Assembly: GCA_945950065.1 (NCBI GenBank) | Contig: CAMFGQ010000024.1 | Span: forward strand, 1-14,888 | Length of the DNA stretch: 14,888 bases | Reading direction: 5' to 3' | From: an uncultured Clostridia bacterium | GTDB taxonomy: Bacteria; Bacillota; Clostridia; Peptostreptococcales; Acidaminobacteraceae | Part shown: positions 1 to 6,874 of the stretch, piece after piece | How positions within the stretch are numbered: position 1 is the stretch's first letter | Layout of the letters: every line of letters begins with the position of its first letter | Program-made: the position numbers and the translations under genes | The notes under the pieces: generated by a model | What the model was told of the DNA's origin: nothing | Database searches by the model: none | Seen by the model: the letters and a program-made list of their open reading frames with translations, nothing else

Positions 1-276
1 GAAACAAGTCAGCTCAGTCCTGAGCTCATTATCAAAGCTTGTGAACTGAGCGATGCTGCAGGCGCCGATTATGTCAAGACCTCTACAGGCTTTCTTGGAG
101 AAGGTGCTACAGTAGAGATCGTTTCCCTGATGGCAAAACACGCCAAAGCTAAAGTCAAAGCCTCAGGCGGAATCAGGACCTTAGCTGATGCCAAGGCCAT
201 GATTGAAGCTGGTGCCTCACGCTTAGGTGCCTCTGCAGGTGCAGCCATCATGGAGGAGTATCATGAGAACTTATAG
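1..276 (+). CDS. deoC: Deoxyribose-phosphate aldolase, C-terminal part (5' end outside window)
   Basis: The reading frame is open from base 1 and ends at TAG 274-276, giving the last 91 residues. DeoC is a cytoplasmic class I aldolase that cleaves 2-deoxyribose-5-phosphate to acetaldehyde and glyceraldehyde-3-phosphate in deoxynucleoside catabolism. The fragment contains the VKTSTGF motif (residues 24-30 of the fragment) with the expected Schiff-base lysine at K26. It also has the KASGGIRT stretch with the second active-site lysine at K53, then the phosphate-binding GASRLGASAG segment. The C-terminus is normal for the family. The last 14 bases overlap the next gene, so the two are probably cotranscribed. 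The identification is secure; only the N-terminal half is missing because of the window edge. Confidence 0.95.
   Translation, partial: ETSQLSPELIIKACELSDAAGADYVKTSTGFLGEGATVEIVSLMAKHAKAKVKASGGIRTLADAKAMIEAGASRLGASAGAAIMEEYHENL
252..256 (+). promoter_or_regulatory. Ribosome binding site of the small membrane protein gene (decides its start)
   Basis: GGAGG lies inside the deoC coding end, six bases before ATG 263. A GTG at 227 in the same frame has no such site and would add residues copied out of frame from deoC, so ATG 263 is the preferred start. Confidence 0.8.
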
Positions 277-514
277 AAGCTCAGGAATGGGATGTTTCTT
301 TCTCCTGCTTCTTGCTGTGTTCATTCTTATTTTTGTCCTTCGACTCTTTGGGACCTTGGTCTTTGGGATTCTTTCCAATCCCGTCTTGCTTGTCTTAATC
401 CTTGTGTTGATTTTTCTTAGCAGGGGAAGCATGTATCGAAGAGAAGAGGAGAAGCCAGCTGAACCAACAGTGGATTATGAGTTTATTGATGATGAAGAAG
501 ACCCCGATTCTTAG
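263..514 (+). CDS. Small two-helix membrane protein with acidic tail, function unknown
   Basis: This 83-residue protein does not match a family I recognise. It has a short basic N-terminus (MRTYRSSGMG), a hydrophobic helix at about residues 11-26, a second at about 33-53, then a charged C-terminal tail. The tail starts basic (RGSMYRR) and becomes strongly acidic at 61-83. This suggests a membrane protein with a soluble charged tail. The start at ATG 263 is supported by GGAGG six bases upstream and overlaps the end of deoC by 14 bases, so translation is likely coupled. The gene ends inside a terminator hairpin, which makes it the last gene of the deoC transcription unit. The final four residues, DPDS, are encoded by that hairpin and are matched by the convergent gene. 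I infer no function beyond membrane location. Confidence 0.75.
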   Translation: MRTYRSSGMGCFFLLLLAVFILIFVLRLFGTLVFGILSNPVLLVLILVLIFLSRGSMYRREEEKPAEPTVDYEFIDDEEDPDS

Positions 515-531
515 GAATCAGGGTCTTTTTT
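500..531 (+). terminator. Rho-independent terminator shared by two convergent genes
   Basis: An 11-bp stem (500-510 with 515-525, one mismatched position) closes a TTAG tetraloop at 511-514 and is followed by six T at 526-531. It ends the deoC transcription unit on the + strand. On the - strand the same stem is followed by a weaker T-rich run (CTTCTTCATC), so it may also work for the pgsA-like gene. Both stop codons fall in or at the loop. Confidence 0.85.
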
Positions 532-1074
532 GGATTTATAATGAAGTTTCTTTTTTCGGCTTATTTCTTGTAAAATCTGAGTGCCATAGTTAATCATGGC
601 CAGCACTTTGATGAAGAAGATCAGATAAAAGCCAGGTAGCAGATAGTGCTTTGGAATGGAGGTAAAGCTCAGCACACTAAAGAGAAAGAAGAGAGCTGTA
701 GCCACCTTTCCAAAGGGACCTGCTTTGACAATGAGATCCTTCTCATAGAACCAGAGAAAGGCACTGATGAGGATAAAGAAGAGTTCTAAAGCGATATAGG
801 CATAGAAAAGCCAAGCCGGTAAATTCTGTGCAGAAAAAAGTGTGCAGAGGATAACAATAAGAAAGAGTTTATCGGCAAGAGGATCCAGTGCTTGTCCAAC
901 AATGGATGTAGCCTTAAAGCGTCTTGCAAGGAATCCATCTAAGAAATCCGTAAAGGCTGCAAAGACAACAAGGGCTAGGGCAAGACTGGGCGAATCTAGT
1001 GTTTTATATACATAGGGAATCCATGGTATAATAAGGATTCGAAGACATGTGATTAAATTAGGTAAGTATTTCAT
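511..1074 (-). CDS. pgsA: CDP-alcohol phosphatidyltransferase, PgsA-like (CDP-diacylglycerol-glycerol-3-phosphate 3-phosphatidyltransferase)
   Basis: This 187-residue integral membrane enzyme is about the usual PgsA length. PgsA makes phosphatidylglycerol phosphate from CDP-diacylglycerol and glycerol-3-phosphate in the cytoplasmic membrane. The full CDP-alcohol phosphotransferase signature is present: D43, D46-G47, A50-R51, G60, D64 and D68, in the spacing D-x2-D-G-x2-A-R-x8-G-x3-D-x3-D. The N-terminus MKYLPNLITCLRIL is typical of PgsA. About six hydrophobic segments are visible. ATG 1072-1074 is preceded on the - strand by AGGAGG (1079-1084), which supports the start. The gene is convergent with its left neighbour, with a 4-base overlap of the ends, and divergent from the topoisomerase gene. 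The family is certain. The exact alcohol substrate (glycerol-3-phosphate versus another) is inferred from length and N-terminus, and a second PgsA elsewhere is possible. Confidence 0.87.
   Translation of the reverse strand: MKYLPNLITCLRILIIPWIPYVYKTLDSPSLALALVVFAAFTDFLDGFLARRFKATSIVGQALDPLADKLFLIVILCTLFSAQNLPAWLFYAYIALELFFILISAFLWFYEKDLIVKAGPFGKVATALFFLFSVLSFTSIPKHYLLPGFYLIFFIKVLAMINYGTQILQEISRKKKLHYKSKKDPDS
1024..1032 (+). promoter_or_regulatory. Possible extended -10 promoter for the topoisomerase gene, inside pgsA
   Basis: TGGTATAAT fits a perfect extended -10 (TG-N-TATAAT) on the + strand. It lies within the start region of the oppositely oriented pgsA-like gene. The -35 region is poor. 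Transcription would begin near 1039 and leave a leader of about 95 bases before TTG 1135. The 60-base gap between the divergent genes shows no better + strand promoter. It could be a chance match within coding sequence. Confidence 0.35.
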
Positions 1075-1134
1075 CCTGCCTCCTGAGCTAAGTATAGCAC
1101 GGCTGGACTGAAAAATATAGAAAGTGAGAACAAG

Positions 1135-3270
1135 TTGAGAAAAGAAAATATCAGCCGCACCTTAGAAGAAAACTATCTGCCCTATGCCATGAGCGTGATC
1201 CATTCACGGGCACTTCCAGAAATCGATGGTTTTAAGCCTGCCCATAGGAAACTTCTTTATACCATGTACAAAATGGGACTCTTAAAAGGCAACAAGACCA
1301 AATCCGCCAATGTGGTGGGGCAGACAATGAAACTGAACCCCCATGGTGAGGGAGCCATCTATGCAACCTTAGTGAGGATGAGTAGAGGCAATGAGAGCTT
1401 ACTCTATCCCTATCTGGATAGTAAGGGTAACTTTGGTAAAGTCTATTCCCGAGACATGCAGTCTGCAGCCAGTCGTTATACTGAAGTCAAGCTAGAGGAA
1501 ATCTGTAACTACATCTTTCAGGATGTAGATAAAGACCGTGTAGACTTTGTACCAAACTATGATGGTACGCTCTACGAACCCTTGCTTCTCCCTGTCCAAT
1601 TTCCAACCATACTGGTTAATCCCAATCGTGGTATCGCTGTAGGTATGGCATCCAACATCTGTTCCTTCCATATGGATGATGTTTGTAAGGCCACCATTGA
1701 ACTGATGAAAGATCAAAAAGCTGATCTTCTTCCCATGATTGAAGGACCTGATTTTCCCACGGGAGCTTATGTTTTCCGGGATGAAAAAGTCATGCAACAA
1801 ATCATCGATCATGGCACAGGGACCCTGCGTATGCGTGCCCATATGACAGTTCACGAAAAGGAACAGCGTGTAGAGATTACAGAAATTCCCTATACAACCA
1901 CCATTGAGGCCATTATGGATCGCATCATCCATCTGATGAAGGATGGTGAATTTAGGGAAATCAGTGATGTACGAGACGAGTCCGATCTAGGTGGACTTAA
2001 GATAGCTATAGAGTGTAAACGAGCTACAGATTATGAGCAACTCATCGCAAAGCTCTATCGTGATACCCCCCTTGAAGATACCTTTAGCTGTAACTTTAAT
2101 CTTCTTATTGGCGGTGCTCCGATGCAACTGGGAATCCGGGATATTTTGTTGCAGTGGATTGATTTTCGCATGGGATGTATCCGTAGAGGGATCCGTTTTG
2201 ACGTCGCAGTTCATGGAGAGCGCTTGCACTTACTTCAAGGTCTTGAAAAGATCCTTGTTGACATTGATCGTGTCATCGCACTAATCCGTGAAACAAAGAA
2301 AGAAGCTTTGGTTATTCCTGCCCTGATGGAACATTTTGGGCTGGATGAAAAACAGGCAGAATATGTAGCTAACATACGCCTTCGTCATATCAACCGTGAA
2401 GTCATTGAAGCACGACTGGATGAAGCCAAAAAGTTAGAAAATGAGATCAAGCGACTAGAGGGAATCTATCGATCAGATAAGAAGATTCAAAAAGTCATCG
2501 AACAGGAACTCAAGAAGATCATGAAAACCTTCTCCAGAGAGCGTAAGACTAAACTCATGGATCCACCCAAGGTAGAGATCATTGAAGAAGAGAAGGCTCA
2601 AGAAGAAGACATCATGCTTCTCATTAGCCGAGAAGATTATATTAAGCGAATCTCACCAGCTGTCTATGAGCGAGGCTATGAGCAGCGCCTAAAAGATGGC
2701 GATGAGATCATCAAAGAAATCAGTTGTACAACAGGGTATCAACTCCTTGCCTTTACGGATAAGGGTGATGTCTATAAACTCTATCTGGACGAACTTGAAG
2801 AGTCCAAACCCTCGGAACTAGGGATCTACTTGCCTAGTCTCCTAGAGATTGAAGATGATGAAGAGATCATTCATGTAGCCATCACCAAAGACTTTGAAGG
2901 TTATATGTTCTTTGGCTTTGAAAATGGAAAGGTTGCTAAAATTAATCTAAGCTCCTATGATACGGTAACAAGAAGACGGATGCTAGTAGGCGCCTATGAT
3001 ACAAGTGAAAAACTCGTGGGTATCCTCTCAGCTCCTGAAGACATTGATCTGGTGCTCTATCGCTACATGAACCAGAAAGAGAATGTACTCCTTGTCCACA
3101 CATCTCTGATCTCCAGTAAACAATCCAGGAGAAGCAAGGGTGTACAAGTTCTTCGCTTGGGTCGACATGGCAAGATGATCTCCATGGAAAAACGCGAAGG
3201 AAACCAATTGGAGAGCTTCCGTGCCAACAGAATTCCCAGTGCTGGGAAACAGCGTAAAAGCTATATCTAG
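1135..3270 (+). CDS. parC: Type IIA DNA topoisomerase subunit A (ParC/GyrA-like)
   Basis: This 711-residue protein is the DNA cleaving and rejoining subunit of a topoisomerase IV or gyrase-like enzyme, and it needs a B (ATPase) subunit. The winged-helix breakage domain begins at residue 1 (LPYAMSVIHSRALPEIDGFKP). The catalytic tyrosine is Y115 in ASRYTE. The tower and coiled-coil region runs to about 490, with VANIRLRHINRE at 411-422. The C-terminal region (about 490-711) looks like roughly four degenerate beta-pinwheel blades, with only a weak GyrA-box-like QSRRSKG at 663-669. That and the short length favour ParC over GyrA. The start is TTG with only a weak GTGAG upstream; the next in-frame ATG would remove conserved sequence. 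No B-subunit gene adjoins it. At the positions equivalent to E. coli GyrA S83 and D87 it has G73 and A77. Confidence 0.88.
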   Translation: MRKENISRTLEENYLPYAMSVIHSRALPEIDGFKPAHRKLLYTMYKMGLLKGNKTKSANVVGQTMKLNPHGEGAIYATLVRMSRGNESLLYPYLDSKGNFGKVYSRDMQSAASRYTEVKLEEICNYIFQDVDKDRVDFVPNYDGTLYEPLLLPVQFPTILVNPNRGIAVGMASNICSFHMDDVCKATIELMKDQKADLLPMIEGPDFPTGAYVFRDEKVMQQIIDHGTGTLRMRAHMTVHEKEQRVEITEIPYTTTIEAIMDRIIHLMKDGEFREISDVRDESDLGGLKIAIECKRATDYEQLIAKLYRDTPLEDTFSCNFNLLIGGAPMQLGIRDILLQWIDFRMGCIRRGIRFDVAVHGERLHLLQGLEKILVDIDRVIALIRETKKEALVIPALMEHFGLDEKQAEYVANIRLRHINREVIEARLDEAKKLENEIKRLEGIYRSDKKIQKVIEQELKKIMKTFSRERKTKLMDPPKVEIIEEEKAQEEDIMLLISREDYIKRISPAVYERGYEQRLKDGDEIIKEISCTTGYQLLAFTDKGDVYKLYLDELEESKPSELGIYLPSLLEIEDDEEIIHVAITKDFEGYMFFGFENGKVAKINLSSYDTVTRRRMLVGAYDTSEKLVGILSAPEDIDLVLYRYMNQKENVLLVHTSLISSKQSRRSKGVQVLRLGRHGKMISMEKREGNQLESFRANRIPSAGKQRKSYI

Positions 3271-3281
3271 ACAAGAAACTG

Positions 3282-3290
3282 TGGTATGAT
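3282..3290 (+). promoter_or_regulatory. Extended -10 promoter element ahead of murF
   Basis: TGGTATGAT (TG-N-TATGAT) lies in the 49-base gap between the topoisomerase gene and murF. There is no convincing -35 at 17 bases, as expected for extended -10 promoters. It would start the mur/fts operon about 22 bases before the GTG start, with AGGAGG at 3309-3314 in the leader. Read-through from the topoisomerase gene is also possible because no terminator is visible in the gap. Confidence 0.55.
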
Positions 3291-3319
3291 AAAATGAGTA
3301 AGATTTTTAGGAGGACACA

Positions 3320-4612
3320 GTGTTTAATCGGCTCTTAGCAGGAGAATTTAATGGTGTTTTTATCGACACCAGACGCCCAATTGAAGGGGGGCTCTATATC
3401 CCCATCGTGGGTGAAAAATTTAATGGAAACAGCTTCATCGAGGAAGCCTTCCGTAAGGGAGCTAAAGCCGCCCTGGTGGAGCATGACTACTATGAAGAAA
3501 ACAAAGAAAATCTTCAGGGATATGATCTCTATCCAGTAGAGAGTGGCTATGCAAGTTTACATGAATTTGCAGCTAAGCTACGCCAAGAAATCAATCCCTT
3601 TGTCATTGCCGTGACAGGTAGTAATGGAAAGACCACTACCAAAAACATGATGGATAGTGTTCTTCGCTATGACAGGGATCATGTGTATTCCACTAAAGGG
3701 AATTTTAACAATGACATTGGTTTACCTTTAACCATTTTGAATATGCCCATGGATACCAAATGGCTTGTTTTAGAGCATGGCATTATGAAAAAGGGAGATA
3801 TTCATCTTTTGGCTTCCATTTCTAGGCCTAATCTAGCCATGGTAACCAATATTGGTAACAGCCATCTTGAAATGGTCGGAAGTCAAGAGAACATTCTCAA
3901 GGAGAAACTGTCGGTGGCAGATTTCTTTGAGGAAGGGGATCATTTGATCTTGAATCCCTTTGATCCACTGTTAGAAAAAGAAGTTAAGAAAGGGCTTTGT
4001 GCCATCACACCAGATCCTCTCAAACTAGGGGAGATCACATCAAAAGATGGTTACTATAGCTTTTTCTATGATGAGATGAAGATTGACCTTTCCCTCCGTG
4101 GAAAGCATAATGTGATGAATGCACTTCTCGTGATTGAAGCATCAGAACTTATGGGGATTCCAAGAGAAAGTATTGTAGAGGGACTTAGAGCCTATACAGG
4201 TGAGCCCATGCGCTTTGCTGAACTGGAACGTCAAGGTATCCGTTTCATCAACGATGCCTATAATGCTTCACCAACATCCATTATCGCTGGAGTAGAAACT
4301 CTACTATCAATGGAAGCTCGTCGTCACATCGCTGTTATCGGTGATGTTCTCGAATTAGGACGCTACGCAGAAGAGGAACATAGTAATCTATCTTCTCATC
4401 ATGCCATTCAGGCCCTTGATGCTCTCTATACCTTGGGAGACTATGCTGGTCTGATTGGAGAGCAACACAAAAATAGTCAACATTTTACTTCTCTTGTTGC
4501 CCTAGGTAGGACACTGAAGCAGGAGCTGAAAGAAGGCGATCTTGTTCTTCTAAAAGCTTCGAGAAGCATTGAGCTTGAACGGGTACTAGAGAATTGGGAG
4601 GAAACTGTATGA
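3320..4612 (+). CDS. murF: UDP-N-acetylmuramoyl-tripeptide--D-alanyl-D-alanine ligase
   Basis: MurF is the cytoplasmic ATP-dependent ligase that adds D-Ala-D-Ala to the UDP-MurNAc-tripeptide. The 430-residue protein shows the three Mur-ligase domains. The N-terminal substrate domain holds the FIDTRR motif (14-19). The central domain has the P-loop VTGSNGKTTT (98-107), KGNFNND (126-132), the catalytic-site glutamate E152 and NIGNSHLE (177-184). The C-terminal domain has NDAYNASPTS (311-320), GDVLELG (341-347) and LKASRSIELE (411-420). The DAYNASP motif marks MurF rather than MurE. The start is GTG 3320, with AGGAGG five bases upstream and an in-frame stop at 3308, so no longer version is possible. 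The N-terminus is slightly short for the family. After E152, H153 replaces the small or Met residue I expect. The gene opens the division operon; its stop overlaps mraY by 4 bases. Confidence 0.95.
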   Translation: MFNRLLAGEFNGVFIDTRRPIEGGLYIPIVGEKFNGNSFIEEAFRKGAKAALVEHDYYEENKENLQGYDLYPVESGYASLHEFAAKLRQEINPFVIAVTGSNGKTTTKNMMDSVLRYDRDHVYSTKGNFNNDIGLPLTILNMPMDTKWLVLEHGIMKKGDIHLLASISRPNLAMVTNIGNSHLEMVGSQENILKEKLSVADFFEEGDHLILNPFDPLLEKEVKKGLCAITPDPLKLGEITSKDGYYSFFYDEMKIDLSLRGKHNVMNALLVIEASELMGIPRESIVEGLRAYTGEPMRFAELERQGIRFINDAYNASPTSIIAGVETLLSMEARRHIAVIGDVLELGRYAEEEHSNLSSHHAIQALDALYTLGDYAGLIGEQHKNSQHFTSLVALGRTLKQELKEGDLVLLKASRSIELERVLENWEETV

Positions 4613-5550
4613 ATATAATGGCCTTCTTGGTCAGTGCTCTTGGGAATATTGTCTTTATTTACTTCCTTATTCCCTTACTGGTAAAAATGAAATTTGGACA
4701 AAATGTCTATGAATTAGCTCCAGAATCTCATCAGAAAAAACAAGGGGTTCCCACCATTGGTGGCATCTCTTTTATCATTATGACCAGCCTTCTTGGCTTT
4801 ATCTTTTTAGGTTTTGATGCCAAGCATGTCCTGGTGATCTTTTCTATGATTCTCTTTGGACTTATAGGCTTTATTGATGATGCATTAAAGGTGTTTAAGG
4901 AAGAAAACAAAGGACTAGGAGCAAAAGAAAAACTCGCTCTTCAGATTCTCGCTTCGCTTGTTATTGCGTATCTTCTTCGAAATGAAGCACAACGAATCCT
5001 GATTCCCTTTACAAGCACTTATTGGAATTTAGGGTTTCTTTACTATCCCTTTGTCGTCCTCTTTATGACAGCTCTCACCAACAGCACCAATCTCACCGAT
5101 GGAGTAGATGGGCTCTTAACAGCGGTTAGCTTTGTGGTAGCCTTCTTTTTCCTTTGGGTCACCAAGGATCTTTTCCAAGAAGAACTCTATCGTCTAACGG
5201 TGATCTTTCTTGGTGCACTACTGGGTTACCTCTACTACAATCGTTTCCCAGCTAAGGTGATTATGGGAGATACGGGAAGCATGGCCATAGGTGGCTTTAT
5301 TGGCTCCATGATGCTGATTAGTTCTACACCTTTATTTATCTTTTTTGTAGGCATCATTTATATTGCGGAGAGCCTCTCTGTTATCCTTCAGGTCTGGTCT
5401 TTCCAGACAAGGGGTGTACGCATCTTTAAGATGAGTCCCATCCACCATCATTTTGAACTTTCGGGCTGGAGTGAGAACAAAATTGTCCTCAGCTTTGCTG
5501 GGATTACTTTTGTAGGACTACTTCTGGCTTTATTAGCCTATAGGATATGA
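4609..5550 (+). CDS. mraY: Phospho-N-acetylmuramoyl-pentapeptide-transferase
   Basis: MraY transfers phospho-MurNAc-pentapeptide from UDP to undecaprenyl phosphate in the membrane, forming lipid I. The 313-residue polytopic protein has about ten hydrophobic segments and all the usual MraY motifs. These are KQGVPTIGG (44-52), FIDDALK with D90 and D91, NLTDGVDGL with D164 and D167, the metal-site MGDTGS with D221, and MSPIHHHFE with the histidine triplet at 279-281. I place the start at ATG 4609, seven bases after GGAGG (4597-4601), rather than an in-frame upstream ATG at 4594 that precedes this site. The start overlaps the murF stop in an ATGA, which suggests coupled translation. The gene ends 7 bases before murD. 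The identification is secure. Confidence 0.96.
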   Translation: MNIMAFLVSALGNIVFIYFLIPLLVKMKFGQNVYELAPESHQKKQGVPTIGGISFIIMTSLLGFIFLGFDAKHVLVIFSMILFGLIGFIDDALKVFKEENKGLGAKEKLALQILASLVIAYLLRNEAQRILIPFTSTYWNLGFLYYPFVVLFMTALTNSTNLTDGVDGLLTAVSFVVAFFFLWVTKDLFQEELYRLTVIFLGALLGYLYYNRFPAKVIMGDTGSMAIGGFIGSMMLISSTPLFIFFVGIIYIAESLSVILQVWSFQTRGVRIFKMSPIHHHFELSGWSENKIVLSFAGITFVGLLLALLAYRI

Positions 5551-5557
5551 GGTCATC

Positions 5558-6874
5558 ATGGAAAGCATTCTCGTCATTGGTCTTGGAAAAAGTGGGCATG
5601 GACTCTTAGCGTTTTTTAAAGAGAAGGCTGTTTTATCTGTGTATGATGATAAACGGCCTGATTTGGAGAAACTTAGGGATCAGTATGGAGTTGAGATTCA
5701 TGATTATGATCCTGAAGTCTTTTATGATCTTGTTGCCCTAAGCCCTGGACCAGCACCTGATCATCCAGTCATTCATGCTTGTCGAGAAAAGGGCATGAAG
5801 ATTCTGGGTGAGCTGGAGATTGCTTTTCAGCATCTTAAAGGTGATGTACTGGCCATTAGTGGAACCAATGGAAAAAGTACTACCACCACTTTACTCTATG
5901 AGTTCTTATCAGAGGAAAATTCCAGAAGCTTTATCGGTGGCAACATCGGTATCCCTCTTATTGGTTATGCAAAAGATTCACGAGAGGGCGATGTCTATGC
6001 CGTAGAAGTATCCAGTTTTCAACTGGAGACCATGGATAGCTTTACACCACAGATCAGTGCACTGCTGAACATTACGCCTGATCATATTGTTTGGCATGGT
6101 ACCATGGACGCCTATGTGGATGCTAAGTTTCGTCTGTGGGAGAACAATACTCAGAATCAGCTAAAGGTCTTTAATGCAGATGATGCTTTTCTTGTAGAAG
6201 AGATCAACAAACGACTCCCTAATCTAGAAAGACTCTATGGTTTTTCACTTGAAGATGAGAAGAATAACTGTTTTGTTAAAGAGGGAAAGATCCATCTTCG
6301 TCTAGAAGATAGAGAAGAGGATGTTCTTCCCGTGGAAGAACTACAATTAAAAGGAAAGCATAATCTCTCCAATGTTCTTGCTGCAGTGCTTATGGCAGGA
6401 CTCTATGGCATCTCAAAAGAGAGTATGGCCAGAGTTCTTCGCCGCTTTACTGGACTGTCTCATCGCTATGAGATTTTGGGGGAAAAGCAGGGGAGACGCT
6501 TTATTAATGATTCTAAGGCTACCAATTTAGAGTCAAGTTTACCTGCACTTGCTTCGGCTAAGAGACCAACGGTACTCCTCGCTGGTGGCATGGATAAAAA
6601 GGTGGATTTGAAACCTCTTTTTGATCAGTGGAATCCACAGATTAAACAGCTTTTAGTTTATGGTGAAGTCAAAAAAGAATTAGCAACACTAGCAGAAGGA
6701 ATTTGTCCCGTAGAGATTCATGAGAACCTAGAGGAAAGCTTTAACCGAGCCATGGAACTCTCAAGTGAAGGATGGGATATTTTGTTGTCCCCAGCCTGTG
6801 CAAGCTGGGATATGTACAAAAGTTTTGAGGAGAGGGGAGACCATTTCCGCGAACTTTTTAGGAGTCTAGAATGA
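5558..6874 (+). CDS. murD: UDP-N-acetylmuramoyl-L-alanine--D-glutamate ligase
   Basis: MurD is the cytoplasmic ATP-dependent ligase that adds D-Glu to UDP-MurNAc-L-Ala. The 438-residue length is normal. The N-terminal Rossmann-like domain begins ILVIGLGKSG (4-13) and contains LSPGP (61-65). The central ATPase domain has SGTNGKSTTT (101-110), GGNIG (127-131), VSSFQLE (151-157) and NITPDH (171-176). K190, in MDAYVDAKFR, is placed like the carbamoylated lysine of E. coli MurD. The C-terminal domain has HRYE, NDSKATN and SPACASWD followed by the ERGDHF segment, typical of MurD. GAGGT (5549-5553), overlapping the mraY stop, precedes ATG 5558. The stop overlaps ftsW by 4 bases. No key residue is missing. 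Confidence 0.96.
   Translation: MESILVIGLGKSGHGLLAFFKEKAVLSVYDDKRPDLEKLRDQYGVEIHDYDPEVFYDLVALSPGPAPDHPVIHACREKGMKILGELEIAFQHLKGDVLAISGTNGKSTTTTLLYEFLSEENSRSFIGGNIGIPLIGYAKDSREGDVYAVEVSSFQLETMDSFTPQISALLNITPDHIVWHGTMDAYVDAKFRLWENNTQNQLKVFNADDAFLVEEINKRLPNLERLYGFSLEDEKNNCFVKEGKIHLRLEDREEDVLPVEELQLKGKHNLSNVLAAVLMAGLYGISKESMARVLRRFTGLSHRYEILGEKQGRRFINDSKATNLESSLPALASAKRPTVLLAGGMDKKVDLKPLFDQWNPQIKQLLVYGEVKKELATLAEGICPVEIHENLEESFNRAMELSSEGWDILLSPACASWDMYKSFEERGDHFRELFRSLE

Noticed and set aside
227..262. GTG 227 as start of the small membrane protein
   Set aside because: No ribosome binding site precedes it, whereas ATG 263 has GGAGG six bases upstream. The extra residues are just deoC sequence in another frame.
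1091..1099. Extended -10 (TGCTATACT) on the - strand ahead of pgsA
   Set aside because: Transcription would start at or inside the ribosome binding site (1079-1084), leaving almost no leader, and there is no -35. It may be chance, so I did not list it as a promoter.
1492..1932. Open frame on the - strand inside the topoisomerase gene (146 codons)
   Set aside because: It is antisense to conserved topoisomerase sequence, has no recognisable domain and no start signals. It is treated as a shadow.
2942..3274. Open frame on the - strand at the 3' end of the topoisomerase gene (110 codons)
   Set aside because: The Cys/Trp/His/Ser-rich translation has no family resemblance and is antisense to the C-terminal blades.
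5808..6005. Second + strand open frame inside murD (65 codons)
   Set aside because: It overlaps the conserved MurD ATPase domain in another frame and has no start signal or similarity.
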